Positions 23,352-32,948 of a stretch of DNA of 64,000 bases are shown one piece after another. The stretch is taken from assembly GCF_009709675.1 (NCBI RefSeq), contig NZ_WMLB01000013.1, positions 1-64,000 of the forward strand. The letters run 5' to 3'. Source of the stretch: Agromyces bracchium (lineage in GTDB: Bacteria > Actinomycetota > Actinomycetes > Actinomycetales > Microbacteriaceae). Position 1 is the stretch's first letter. Every line of letters starts with the position of its first letter. The notes under the pieces are model-generated. The model ran no database searches. It saw nothing but the letters and a program-made list of their open reading frames with translations, and was not told the DNA's origin. The position numbers and the translations under genes are program-made.

Positions 23352-26300
23352 ATGTCCCTCCTCGCCAGGCTCAGCATGCGCAACCGCGCCCTCATCGCGC
23401 TCGTCACCGTCGTCGTCGCGATCTTCGGCGGCATCGCGCTGAACGGGCTGAAGCAGGAGCTGGCGCCGTCGATCCAGCTGCCGCAGCTGTCGATCATCAC
23501 CGCGTACCCGGGCGCCTCGCCCGATGTCGTCAATGCGGATGTCTCGACCCCGATCGAGACGGCGATCCAGGGCATCACCGGGCTCGAGTCCACGTCGACC
23601 ACGAGCTCGACCGGCGTCTCGCGCGTCGTCGCGAGCTTCACGTTCGGCACCGACCTCGCCTTCGCCGAGCAGAAGCTGCTGTCGTCGGTGAACCGCATCG
23701 CGCCGACCCTGCCGGAGGACGTCGATCCGCAGGTCGTCGCGTTCAGCTTCGACGACCTGCCCGTGATGGCGGTCGCCGTGACGGGCGCCGAGGACGTGTC
23801 GACGCTCTCCGACGAGATCCGGCGCACGACGCTCCCCGAGCTGCGCGACATCGACGGCGTCAGCGATGCCGCCCTCGTGGGCGACCGCGGCCAGCGGGTC
23901 GTGATCACGCCGGATGTCGCCGAGCTCGCGACCTACGGCTTGACGACCCAGGCGATCCGCGACGCGCTGCAGCAGAACGGCGTGCTCCTGCCCGCCGGGC
24001 AGATCACCGAAGGCGACTCCACGTTCGCCGTGCAGGCCGGGACGCGTCTCGGCAGCGTCGAGGATCTCAGCGCACTCCCGCTCATCGGCGGAACCGAGCA
24101 GCAGCCGGTGCCCGACGGGACGCTCCCGGACGGCACGCTGCCGGGTGGCACGCTCCCCGACGGCACGCTGCCCGACGGGACCGGGACGGACACGGGCGCC
24201 GACGGCACCGAGACGGGCACCGACGGCACGGGCGCGCTCCCCGGAGCGGACGGCACGACCGCCACGGTCGCCGTGCCCGTCGCGCTGACGATCGGCGACG
24301 TGGCATCCGTCGAGCTCACCCAGAACCCCGAGACGAGCATCTCGCGCGTGAACGGCGAGCCCGCGCTCGCGATCTCCATCACGAAGCTGCCGTCGGCGAA
24401 CACCGTCGAGGTCTCGAACGCGGTCGCCGCCGCGCTCCCCGACCTGCAGGCCTCGCTCGACACGACCAACCCGGGCACCGAGTTCACCGTGGTCTTCGAC
24501 CAGGCGCCGTACATCGAGAAGTCGATCGAGTCGCTCGCCGTCGAGGGCATGCTCGGCCTCGTCTTCGCCGTGCTCGTGATCCTGGTGTTCCTGATGTCGG
24601 TGCGCGCGACGCTCGTCACCGCGATCTCGATCCCGACGTCGGTGCTCATCACGCTGATCGGGCTGCAGGCCGCCGACTACACGCTGAACATCCTGACCCT
24701 CGGCGCGCTCACGATCTCGATCGGACGCGTCGTCGACGACTCGATCGTCGTCATCGAGAACATCAAGCGGCACCTCGTCGCGGGCGTCGACAAGGCGTCG
24801 ACGATCGTGCACGCCGTGCGCGAGGTCGCCGGCGCCATCACGGCGTCGACGATCACGACGGTCGCGGTGTTCCTGCCGATCGCGCTCGTCGAGGGCGTCA
24901 CGGGCGAGCTGTTCCGTCCGTTCTCGCTGACGGTGACGATCGCGCTGCTCGCGTCGCTCCTCGTCTCGCTCACGATCGTGCCGGTGCTCGCCTACTGGTT
25001 CCTGAAGCCGGCGAAGCCGCGCAAGGGCCAGACCGAGGCCGATGCCGCGGCCGAGGCCGCCTTCGTCGACGAGGTGCAGGTCGCGCCCGAACCGGCGCGC
25101 GCCGCCGCCGCACCCGCGGCGCCCGTCGCCGCCGCGCCGTCCACGCTCTCGAGCGACGACGTCTGGCTTGCGCCCGAGCTGCGCGACGCGGACGGGTCGA
25201 CCGGGCTCGGGTCGACGGCGACCGCGACCGCCGCGCCCGCCGCGCCCGTCGCCGTCGCGGCGGCGCCGTCCGCTCCTCCCACCGGCTCCACGCCGCCGCA
25301 GGACGAGCTCGAGCACCCCTCGCGACTGCAGAAGGGCTTCCTGCCGATCCTCTCGTGGACCCTGAAGCACTCCGCCGTGACGATCATCGTCGCCGTGCTC
25401 ATCCTGGGCGGCACCGTCGCGCTGGCGCCGTTCATGAAGACGAACTTCCTCGGCGACAGCGGGCAGAACACGTTCCGCGTCACGCAGGAGCTCCCCGTGG
25501 GCTCGAGCCTCGAGTACATGGCGGCCGCATCCGAGCCCGTCGAGGAGGCGATCCGCGGCGTCGAGGGCGTCGAGACGGTGCAGACCTCGATCGGCAACTC
25601 GACCGGCGGCGGCGCGCTCGCCGCGTTCGGCGGCGGCGGGAACACCGTCGCCTACAACGTCACGACCGACGACGACGCCGACCAGGTCGCCCTCCAGGAG
25701 GAGGTCCGGGCGGAGCTCGCCGACCTCGAGGACGCCGGCGAGATCACGCTCGCCGCGCAGAGCGGCTTCGGCGCCTCGAACGACATCGAGGTCGACATCA
25801 CGGCGGCGAACGATGAGGACCTCCGCGCAGCGACCGACGCGGTCGTCGAGGAGCTCTCGGGCCTCGACTCGCTGACGCAGGTCACGTCGAACCTGGAGTC
25901 CTCGCAGCCGTACGTGGCGATCGAGGTCGACCGCGCCGCGGCCGCCGAGGCCGGCTACTCCGAGGTCGCGCTCGGCACCGTCGTGTCGGCGGCCATGCAG
26001 CCGCAGTCGGCGGGATCGATCGTGATCGACGAGCAGACCCTGACGATCTACCTCGCCTCCGACGAGCCGCCGACCTCGCTCGACGGGCTGCGGGCGCTCG
26101 AGGTGCCCACGCCGACCGGCACGGTGCGCCTCGACGAACTCGCCACGGTCGAAGAGGTCGAGGGGCCGTCATCCGTCACGACCGTGCAGGGCCTGCGCAG
26201 CGCGACCGTGGCCGCGACGCCCGCCGGTGACGACCTCGGCACCGCGAGCGCCGAGGTGCAGACCGCGGTCGCGGCCGTCGACCTGCCCGAGGGCACGTCG

Positions 26301-27176
26301 GCCTCGCTCGGCGGCGTCACCGCCGACCAGCAGGAGTCGTTCTCGCAGCTCGGGCTCGCGCTCCTCGCCGCGATCCTCATCGTCTACGTCGTCATGGTCG
26401 CCACGTTCCGCTCGCTGCTGCAGCCGCTGCTGCTGCTCGTGTCGGTGCCGTTCGCGGCGACGGGCGCCATCCTGCTGCAGGTCGTCACCGGGATCCCGCT
26501 CGGCGTCGCCTCGCTCGTCGGCGTGCTCATGCTCGTCGGCATCGTCGTCACGAACGCGATCGTGCTCATCGACCTCGTGAACCAGTACCGCGACCGCGGC
26601 ATGACCGTGCGCGATGCGCTGCTGCACGGCGCCTCCCGCCGACTCCGGCCGATCCTCATGACGGCGCTCGCGACGATCTTCGCGCTGCTGCCGCTCGCGC
26701 TCGGCATCACGGGCAGCGGCGGATTCATCTCGCAGCCGCTCGCGCTCGTCGTGATCGGCGGTCTCCTGTCGTCGACCGTGCTGACGCTGCTCGTGCTGCC
26801 CTCGCTCTACGACCTCGTCGAGGGCGGGCGCGAGCGTCGGCGCGAGAAGCGCGCCGCGAAACGTGCGGCGGCGGAGGAATCGGGCCTCGCGCCCGCGATG
26901 GCGGGGGCGGCACCGGCGGTCGTCGCGGAGCCGGAGCCCGAGGTCGACGCGGAGAGCCGCCCGGACGTCGATGCCGGGTCGGACGCCGGTTCGGAGGTCG
27001 ACGCCGGGTCGGACACGGACGCCGAAACCGGCTCGGACGCCAGCGCCGGCTCGGACACCGGCACCGCTTCCTCGGTCACGGACTCCGACTCCGACTCCGA
27101 CCCGGGCGCGGGCCGCGACGACGACCCCGACGCCGACGACCCCGACGCCGACGCCGGCCAGAAGCCCCTCAGCTGA
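23352..27176 (+). CDS. RND-superfamily efflux transporter (AcrB/MMPL-like) with insertions
   Basis: The 1274-residue protein has the HAE1-type RND topology: helix 1 (residues 10-30), a large extracytoplasmic loop, helices 2-6 (about 400-550), a second helix and loop, and helices 8-12 (about 1000-1155). GRVVDDSIVVIENIKRHL contains the family's helix-4 Asp-Asp proton-relay pair. Three non-family stretches stand out: a repetitive PDGTL/GTD-rich insertion (about 253-303), an Ala/Pro linker between halves (about 555-660), and an acidic Ser-Asp-rich tail (about 1160-1274). There is no periplasmic adaptor or TolC gene nearby, as expected for an actinobacterium. A GAGAAT sits 7 nt before ATG 23352. 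Confidence 0.88.
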   Translation: MSLLARLSMRNRALIALVTVVVAIFGGIALNGLKQELAPSIQLPQLSIITAYPGASPDVVNADVSTPIETAIQGITGLESTSTTSSTGVSRVVASFTFGTDLAFAEQKLLSSVNRIAPTLPEDVDPQVVAFSFDDLPVMAVAVTGAEDVSTLSDEIRRTTLPELRDIDGVSDAALVGDRGQRVVITPDVAELATYGLTTQAIRDALQQNGVLLPAGQITEGDSTFAVQAGTRLGSVEDLSALPLIGGTEQQPVPDGTLPDGTLPGGTLPDGTLPDGTGTDTGADGTETGTDGTGALPGADGTTATVAVPVALTIGDVASVELTQNPETSISRVNGEPALAISITKLPSANTVEVSNAVAAALPDLQASLDTTNPGTEFTVVFDQAPYIEKSIESLAVEGMLGLVFAVLVILVFLMSVRATLVTAISIPTSVLITLIGLQAADYTLNILTLGALTISIGRVVDDSIVVIENIKRHLVAGVDKASTIVHAVREVAGAITASTITTVAVFLPIALVEGVTGELFRPFSLTVTIALLASLLVSLTIVPVLAYWFLKPAKPRKGQTEADAAAEAAFVDEVQVAPEPARAAAAPAAPVAAAPSTLSSDDVWLAPELRDADGSTGLGSTATATAAPAAPVAVAAAPSAPPTGSTPPQDELEHPSRLQKGFLPILSWTLKHSAVTIIVAVLILGGTVALAPFMKTNFLGDSGQNTFRVTQELPVGSSLEYMAAASEPVEEAIRGVEGVETVQTSIGNSTGGGALAAFGGGGNTVAYNVTTDDDADQVALQEEVRAELADLEDAGEITLAAQSGFGASNDIEVDITAANDEDLRAATDAVVEELSGLDSLTQVTSNLESSQPYVAIEVDRAAAAEAGYSEVALGTVVSAAMQPQSAGSIVIDEQTLTIYLASDEPPTSLDGLRALEVPTPTGTVRLDELATVEEVEGPSSVTTVQGLRSATVAATPAGDDLGTASAEVQTAVAAVDLPEGTSASLGGVTADQQESFSQLGLALLAAILIVYVVMVATFRSLLQPLLLLVSVPFAATGAILLQVVTGIPLGVASLVGVLMLVGIVVTNAIVLIDLVNQYRDRGMTVRDALLHGASRRLRPILMTALATIFALLPLALGITGSGGFISQPLALVVIGGLLSSTVLTLLVLPSLYDLVEGGRERRREKRAAKRAAAEESGLAPAMAGAAPAVVAEPEPEVDAESRPDVDAGSDAGSEVDAGSDTDAETGSDASAGSDTGTASSVTDSDSDSDPGAGRDDDPDADDPDADAGQKPLS

Positions 27177-29481
27177 CGGGCCGGTCCGGCGTCGCCGGCT
27201 CGAGCCGCACGATGACCGCCTTCGACACGGGCGTGTTGCTCTCCTCGGCGGCGCTCGCGAGCGGCACCAGCACGTTGGCCTCCGGGAAGTACGCGGCCGC
27301 GCAGCCGCGCGCCGTCGGGTAGGCGACGACGCGCTGGTTCGGCAGGCGCCGGTCGGGCTCGCCCGGCCACTCGCTCACGACGTCGACGCGCTGGCCATCG
27401 GCGAGGCCGAGCTCGGCGAGGTCGTCGGGGTGCACGAACACCACGTCCCGCCCCTTGCGGATGCCGCGGTACCGGTCGTTCAGGCTGTAGATCGTCGTGT
27501 TGAACTGGTCGTGCGAGCGGAGCGTCTGCAGGATGAGCCGGCCCTCCGGTCGCTCGAGGTGCTCGAGCTCGTTGACGGTGATCATCGCCCGGCCGGTCGG
27601 GGTGTCGAAGCGGCGCTCGTCGCGCGGGCCGTTCGGCAGGACGAACCCGCCCTTCCGCCGCACGTCGTCGTTGAACGACTCGAACCCGGGCACGACGCGC
27701 GCGATGCGGTCGCGGATCAGGTCGTAGTCGCGCTCGAACGCACGCCACGGGATGTCGTGGCGGTCGCCGAGCGTCGCTTCGGCGAGCCGGCAGACCATCG
27801 CGACCTCCGAGAGCAGCCCGTCGGCGACGGGAGGGATGGCGCCGTGGCTCGCGTGCACGGCGCACACGCTGTCCTCGACCGACACGAACTGGGGCCGGCC
27901 GTCCTGGAGGTCGATCTCCGTCCGGCCGAGGGTCGGCAGGATGATCGCCTCCTCGCCCGTGACGACGTGCGATCGGTTGAGCTTCGTCGAGACCTGCACC
28001 GTGAGCTTCGCGCCGCGCATGGCCCGCTCCGCGGCATCCGTGTCGGAGATCGCGCCGACGAAGTTGCCGCCCATCGCGACGAACACGTCGATGTCGCCGC
28101 GCTGGAGGCCCAGCACGGTCTGCAGCGAGTCGGCGCCGCGCTCGCGCGGCACGGGGAAGTCGAACTCGGCCTCGAGCGCCGCGAGGAACCGCTCGGGCAT
28201 CATCTCCCAGATGCCCATCGTGCGGTCGCCCTGCACGTTGCTGTGGCCGCGGACGGGCGACGCGCCCGCGCCCGGCTTCCCGATGTTGCCGCGCAGCAGC
28301 AGGAGGTTCACGATCTCGCGGATGGTCGCGACGGCCTTCCGCTGCTGGGTGAGGCCCATGGCCCACGTGATGATCACGCGGTCGGCGGCGAGGTAGTCGG
28401 CCGCCAGCGCGTCGATCTCGTCGACCGCGAGCCCGGTCGCCGCCGCGACGGCCGCCTCGTCGAGGTCGGCGAGGTGCGCCCGGAATGCCTCGAGCCCCAT
28501 CGTGTGCCGATCGAGGAAGTCGTGGTCGAGCACCGTGCCGGGCGCAGCGTCCTCGGCGTCGAGCACGCGCCTCGAGACCGCCTGCAGCAGCGCCATGTCG
28601 CCGCCCGAGCGGACCTGCAGGAAGCGGTCGGCGATCGCCGTGCCCTTCCCGAGGAGGCCGCGGACCTTCTGCGGGTTCTTGTAGCGGATGAGTCCGGCCT
28701 CGGGCAGCACGTTGACGCTCACCACGCGCCCGCCCGCACGCTTGGTCTCCTCGAGCGCGGTGAGCATGCGCGGATGGTTCGTGCCCGGGTTCTGGCCCAT
28801 GACGATGACGAGGTCGGCCTTCGCGAAGTCGTCGTAGTGAACCGTCGACTTGCCGACGCCGATCGTGGAGAGCAGGGCCGTGCCGGTCGACTCGTGGCAC
28901 ATGTTCGAGCAGTCGGGGAGGTTGTTCGTGCCGAGCGCGCGCACGAACAGCTGGTACAGGAACGCGGTCTCGTTCGCCGTGCGGCCGCTCGTGTAGAACG
29001 CGGCGCGGTCGGGGGAGTCGAGTGCGTTGAGGCGGTCGGCGATGATCCGGAACGCGTCGTCCCACGAGATCGGCTCGTAGTGGTCGGACCCGGCGGGCTT
29101 GTGCACGGGCTCGACGAGCCGGCCCTGCTGGCCGAGCCAGTACTCGTCACGCCCCTGCAGCGACGTGAGCGAGTGCTCGCGCCAGAACTCGCGGGGCACG
29201 GTGACCGGGGTCGCCTCCCAGGTCGTCGCCTTCATGCCGTTCTCGCAGAACTCGAGCACGTTGCGGTGGCTCGGGTCGGGCCACGCGCAGCTCATGCAGT
29301 CGAACCCGTCCTGCTGGTTGATGGCGAGCGCGAGCCGTGCGGTGCGCGAGAGGCCCATGCGCGCGAGCGCGGGCTCCATGGAGTGCAGGATGCCGGGCAC
29401 GCCGACGGCCCAGTCCTTGGGATGCCCGACCTCGAGGTCGGGGTACGGCTCGGTCGTGCGACCGTCGGCACGGTCCGCCAT
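27169..29481 (-). CDS. FdhF/YdeP-family molybdopterin oxidoreductase
   Basis: The 770-residue protein belongs to the YdeP-like branch of the DMSO-reductase superfamily. Cys62/Cys65 (DCMSC) and a further Cys in LEFCENG mark an N-terminal Fe-S-like site. CHESTG (about residue 188) is the region where formate dehydrogenases carry the Mo-ligating Cys or Sec. VMGQNPGTNHPR and RGHSNVQGDR are MGD-binding stretches, and the C-terminal molydop-binding domain starts near residue 640. The physiological substrate of this branch is uncertain; YdeP is linked to acid resistance in E. coli. The gene follows fdhD with a 1-nt overlap and overlaps the RND gene end by 8 bp. Confidence 0.9.
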   Translation of the reverse strand: MADRADGRTTEPYPDLEVGHPKDWAVGVPGILHSMEPALARMGLSRTARLALAINQQDGFDCMSCAWPDPSHRNVLEFCENGMKATTWEATPVTVPREFWREHSLTSLQGRDEYWLGQQGRLVEPVHKPAGSDHYEPISWDDAFRIIADRLNALDSPDRAAFYTSGRTANETAFLYQLFVRALGTNNLPDCSNMCHESTGTALLSTIGVGKSTVHYDDFAKADLVIVMGQNPGTNHPRMLTALEETKRAGGRVVSVNVLPEAGLIRYKNPQKVRGLLGKGTAIADRFLQVRSGGDMALLQAVSRRVLDAEDAAPGTVLDHDFLDRHTMGLEAFRAHLADLDEAAVAAATGLAVDEIDALAADYLAADRVIITWAMGLTQQRKAVATIREIVNLLLLRGNIGKPGAGASPVRGHSNVQGDRTMGIWEMMPERFLAALEAEFDFPVPRERGADSLQTVLGLQRGDIDVFVAMGGNFVGAISDTDAAERAMRGAKLTVQVSTKLNRSHVVTGEEAIILPTLGRTEIDLQDGRPQFVSVEDSVCAVHASHGAIPPVADGLLSEVAMVCRLAEATLGDRHDIPWRAFERDYDLIRDRIARVVPGFESFNDDVRRKGGFVLPNGPRDERRFDTPTGRAMITVNELEHLERPEGRLILQTLRSHDQFNTTIYSLNDRYRGIRKGRDVVFVHPDDLAELGLADGQRVDVVSEWPGEPDRRLPNQRVVAYPTARGCAAAYFPEANVLVPLASAAEESNTPVSKAVIVRLEPATPDRPVS

Positions 29482-30374
29482 CAGCTCGCCTCCGCCCGCT
29501 GCGGTGCGGCGGTCGCGTAGGCCCCAGCATCGGATGCCGCGGGGGCATCGTATGGCGCGGCGATGCGCTCCTCGCCTGCATAGACGACCATCGAGTCGCC
29601 GCGCAGGAACCCCACGAGGGTGAGGCCGGATGCCGCGGCGTGCTCGACCGCGAGCGACGACGGTGCCGACACGGCCGCGAGCACCGGGATGCCGGCCATC
29701 GTCGCCTTCTGCGCGAGCTCGAAGCTCGCGCGACCCGAGACCTGGAGGACGGTGCCGCGGAGCGGCAGCAGCCCCTCGCGTGCCGCCCAGCCGATCACCT
29801 TGTCGACGGCGTTGTGGCGCCCCACGTCCTCGCGCAGCACGAGCAGCTCGCCCGTGCGGCCGTCGAAGAGGGCAGCCGCGTGCAGGCCGCCCGTGCGCTC
29901 GAAGATCGCCTGCCCGGCGCGGAGCCGGTCGGGGAAGCCGGCGAGCCGGGCCGGGTCGAGGCGGAGGTCGTCGCCGGCGACGTCGTACGCCGACCGCGTC
30001 CGGACGGCGTCGATGCTGGCCTTGCCGCAGACGCCGCACGAACTCGTCACGGTGAAGTTTCGCTCGGTCGAGGCATCCGGTGCCGGTACCCCCGGAGCGA
30101 GACCCACGTCGAGCACGTTGTAGGTGTTCTCGCCCGGCGTGCCGCAGTGGATGGCGGCGGCGACCTGGTCGCCGCGCGAGACGACGCCCTCGGAGACGAG
30201 GAAGCCCGTGGCGAGGTCGACATCGTGCCCGGGGGTGCGCATCGTGACGGCGAGCCGTCGCCCGCCGACCCGGATCTCGAGCGGTTCCTCGACCGCGAGG
30301 TGGTCGTCGCGGCGTGAGGTCGAACCGCCGACCGTGATCCGTGTGACCCGCGTCCTCGCGGTGATCCTGCCCAT
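29481..30374 (-). CDS. fdhD: Formate dehydrogenase accessory sulfurtransferase
   Basis: FdhD delivers sulfur to the molybdenum cofactor of formate-dehydrogenase-type enzymes. This 297-residue protein has the mobile Cys loop SSCGVCGK (about residues 111-118, CxxC) and the substrate-binding stretch REDVGRHNAVDK. It overlaps the start of the FdhF-like gene by 1 nt, which matches its role as dedicated maturase. The divergent mobA begins 51 bp away. Confidence 0.96.
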   Translation of the reverse strand: MGRITARTRVTRITVGGSTSRRDDHLAVEEPLEIRVGGRRLAVTMRTPGHDVDLATGFLVSEGVVSRGDQVAAAIHCGTPGENTYNVLDVGLAPGVPAPDASTERNFTVTSSCGVCGKASIDAVRTRSAYDVAGDDLRLDPARLAGFPDRLRAGQAIFERTGGLHAAALFDGRTGELLVLREDVGRHNAVDKVIGWAAREGLLPLRGTVLQVSGRASFELAQKATMAGIPVLAAVSAPSSLAVEHAAASGLTLVGFLRGDSMVVYAGEERIAAPYDAPAASDAGAYATAAPQRAEAS

Positions 30375-30425
30375 GCTCCCTGCCTATCACGAGCCGCGCG
30401 GGGTCGCGCGATCTACAGTGAATCC

Positions 30426-31133
30426 GTGGGCGTGGTCGATGCGGTGATCCTCATGGGCGGTCGCGCCGAGCGGCTCGGCGGCATCGCCAAGGGCGACCTG
30501 CGCGTCGACGGGCGCACGCTGCTCGAGCGGGTCGTGGCGGCCGCCGGGATGGCGCGGCAACGCGTGGTCGTCGGCGATGTGGGCGCCTCAGCGCTGCCCG
30601 TCGACGTGATCGTGGTGCGCGAGGAGCCGCCGTTCTCGGGGCCCGCGGCCGCGGTCGCGGCGGGCGTGGCCGCGCTGCCGTCGCGGGCCGGCGCCGAGGG
30701 GGAGGATGCCGCCGCCGACGATGCCGCCGCCGACGCCGTGCTGCTGCTCGCGGGTGACCTCCCGTTCGTCGCCGACGCGATCGCGCCGCTGCTCGCGGCG
30801 TTCGAGGGGGCGGATGCCGCCGGTGCCGACGGTGCGATGGCCGTCGACGAGGCCGGGCGAGCGCAGTACCTGACCGCCGTCGTCCGGCGCGCCGCGCTCG
30901 ACGATGCGATCGCCGCGGCCGGCCCGCTTGAGGGTGCATCGATGCGCCGATTGGTCGCCGCGTTGCGACTCGTCGACGTCGCGCTTCCCGGACGCGCGAC
31001 GATGGACGTGGACACGTGGGCCGACGCGCGCGCCGTCGGAGCGACGGCGGGGGAGGCCGACGGCACGGATGAGCGGTCGCGCAGCGCGATCGGCACCGCG
31101 CCGGGCACCACGACGGAAGGAGCATCGACATGA
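30426..31133 (+). CDS. mobA: Molybdenum cofactor guanylyltransferase
   Basis: MobA adds GMP to Mo-molybdopterin to give MGD, the cofactor form used by DMSO-reductase-type enzymes such as the neighbouring FdhF-like protein. The 235-residue protein has the nucleotide loop LMGGRAERLGGIAKGD (residues 9-24; GGxSxRxGxxK with Ala and Ile replacing the usual residues) and LLAGDLPFV with the metal-binding Asp. The tail is low-complexity. A GTG start at 30426 with TACAGT (30414-30419) 6 nt upstream suggests a leaderless message. It overlaps the next gene by 4 nt. Confidence 0.88.
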   Translation: MGVVDAVILMGGRAERLGGIAKGDLRVDGRTLLERVVAAAGMARQRVVVGDVGASALPVDVIVVREEPPFSGPAAAVAAGVAALPSRAGAEGEDAAADDAAADAVLLLAGDLPFVADAIAPLLAAFEGADAAGADGAMAVDEAGRAQYLTAVVRRAALDDAIAAAGPLEGASMRRLVAALRLVDVALPGRATMDVDTWADARAVGATAGEADGTDERSRSAIGTAPGTTTEGAST

Positions 31134-31396
31134 GCGACCAGGACGACCTGCACCGGGTGCTGTCCGACTGGGCGGACCGCGTGCGTGCCGAACTCGACAT
31201 CGCGGGTGCCCCGCTCGACCTCGACCTCGTGCTCGGCGTCGCCGGCGTGGCCGCGCACGCGGTGGTCCGGCCTGCCGCCCCCGTGACGACGTACCTCGCG
31301 GGCTACGCCGCCGGCCTCGCTGCCGCCGCGGGTGCCGATCCGGATGCCGCCGCGGCCGACGCGCTGGAGCGTGCACGCCGGCTCGCCGGCTCGTGA
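31130..31396 (+). CDS. DUF6457 family small protein
   Basis: This 88-residue helical protein sits between mobA and moeA with ATGA/GTGA-type overlaps on both sides (31130-31133, 31393-31396). It matches the small DUF6457-type proteins usually encoded within actinobacterial Mo-cofactor operons. It has an acidic N-terminus (MSDQDDLHRVLSDWADRV), a conserved LDLDLVLGVAGVAAHAVVRPAAP core, and TTYLAGYAAG. No cofactor motif is visible. The tight coupling points to a role in Mo-cofactor handling, but the activity is unknown. Confidence 0.8.
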   Translation: MSDQDDLHRVLSDWADRVRAELDIAGAPLDLDLVLGVAGVAAHAVVRPAAPVTTYLAGYAAGLAAAAGADPDAAAADALERARRLAGS

Positions 31397-32610
31397 GCAG
31401 GTCCGTCGCGTTCAGCGAGGCGCGCGCGCTCGCGCGGTCGGCCGCGCCCGCGCCCGCGACCGAACGGGTGCCGCTCGCGGAGGCGCTCGGTCGCGTGCTC
31501 GCCGAACCGCTCGTCACCGCCATCCCACTGCCGCACTTCGCGTCGGCCGCGATGGACGGCTGGGCCGTGTGCGGTCCGCCGCCGTGGCGGTTGCGTGCGG
31601 ACACCGGTGACGATGCCGCCGGTCCGGCAGCCGCCGGCGTCCCGGCCGCCGCGTCGCCGGCGGGGCTCGAGGCCGGCGAGGCCGTCGAGATCGTGACGGG
31701 CGCCCCGGTGCCGCCGGGCGCCGACGCCGTGCTCCGCGTCGAGGCCGGGCGGGTCGTCGAGGGCATCCTCGAACCCGTCGGCGAGACCGGACGGCACGAC
31801 GTCGACGGTCGGCGGCACATCCGGCCGGCCGGTGCCGAGGCGGCGATCGGCGATCGCCTGCTCGAGGCCGGCGCGGTCCTGACGCCACCGCGCATCGCGC
31901 TCGCGGCTGGGACCGGCGCCGACGACCTCGCCGTGCGGCGCCGGCCGCGCGTGGCGCTCATCCTCACGGGCGACGAGGTCGTCGAGTCTGGAGTGCCGGA
32001 GTCGGGGCAGGTGCGCGACAGCTTCCGCGTGGCCATCCCGGCCGCCCTGCACGCGCTCGGGGCCGAGGTCGTGGCCGTGCACCGCGTCGGCGACGACGAG
32101 CCCACGACCCGCGTCGCCCTCGTGGCCGACGACGTCGACCTCGTCGTGACCACCGGCGGCACGGGCCGCTCGAGCGCCGACCACGTCCGCACCGCGCTCG
32201 CCGCAGACGGCGCCGACCTCGTGGTGCCCGGCCTCGCGACGCGGCCCGGTGGGCCGACGCTGCTCGCGCGCCTTCCCGACGCCGGCGGTCGCCTCGTGCT
32301 CGGCCTGCCGGGCAACCCCCTCGCCGCGATGCTCGGCCTCGTCGCGCTCGGCGCGCCGCTCCTCGCCGCGTGGACCGGGACGGAGGCCGCCTCGCGCACG
32401 GTCGCCGCGGCTCGCGCCCTGCCCGGCCGCGCGCACTCCACCGGCCTCGTGCCGGCGACGGTCGCCGGCGCGGCGGCGACCCCGGTCGCGCACCTCGGCT
32501 CGGGGATGCTCCGCGGCCTGGCAATGGCCGACGTCGTGCTCGTCGTCCCCCCGGGCGGCGTCGCGGAGGGCGCATCCGTCGAAGCGCTGCCCCTGCCCTG
32601 GTCGGGGTGA
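31393..32610 (+). CDS. moeA: Molybdopterin molybdenumtransferase
   Basis: MoeA inserts molybdate into adenylylated molybdopterin. The 405-residue protein has the four-domain MoeA order: SAAMDGWAV (domain III entry), EIVTGAPVPPGADAV, the MoaB-like domain with LTGDEVV, TTGGTGRSS and LPGNPLAAM, and a C-terminal beta domain. It is one of two moeA genes in the window (the other starts at 44909) and is only distantly similar to it. It ends the mobA operon. Confidence 0.93.
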   Translation: MSRSVAFSEARALARSAAPAPATERVPLAEALGRVLAEPLVTAIPLPHFASAAMDGWAVCGPPPWRLRADTGDDAAGPAAAGVPAAASPAGLEAGEAVEIVTGAPVPPGADAVLRVEAGRVVEGILEPVGETGRHDVDGRRHIRPAGAEAAIGDRLLEAGAVLTPPRIALAAGTGADDLAVRRRPRVALILTGDEVVESGVPESGQVRDSFRVAIPAALHALGAEVVAVHRVGDDEPTTRVALVADDVDLVVTTGGTGRSSADHVRTALAADGADLVVPGLATRPGGPTLLARLPDAGGRLVLGLPGNPLAAMLGLVALGAPLLAAWTGTEAASRTVAAARALPGRAHSTGLVPATVAGAAATPVAHLGSGMLRGLAMADVVLVVPPGGVAEGASVEALPLPWSG

Positions 32611-32728
32611 CGACCGGGCCGACCCTCCAACGGATGGTCCGCCCGTCGCCTGGGTGCCCGAGTCGTCACCGGATATCTCGCACCGTCATCGTGGGGCCGT
32701 GGTTCCGGCACACGAACCCTCAACGCAC

Positions 32729-32784
32729 GAGGGAGAAAAGGAGAACGGGACCACCTTTCTCCCACCTTCAGGAGTCGATCCCTC
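32729..32784. repeat. Hairpin repeat, copy 1
   Basis: A stretch of about 56 bp starting GAGGGAGAAAAGGAGAAC (32729) and ending GATCCCTC (32784) recurs at 55842-55896 with clear similarity. Inside it GGGAGAAAAGG (32731-32741) pairs with CCTTTCTCCC (32754-32763), with one bulged A. It lies in the otherwise gene-free stretch between moeA and the DUF1801 gene (32611-32948), where I see nothing else. It may be a REP-like element or a small mobile repeat. Confidence 0.6.
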
Positions 32785-32948
32785 ATCGCGTCTACCGGAT
32801 GCCATCGTGCTTCGGACAACGTCTACCGGGATTGAGCCGGCGCGATCAGCTGCCGCGGTCGACATCCCCGGGACCGGAACCAGAGGTCGGCCACGCCCCG
32901 CAGCGGGCGGCTCGGCCGCGCGTCGGCGGCGGGTGGCAGGATCGGGGC

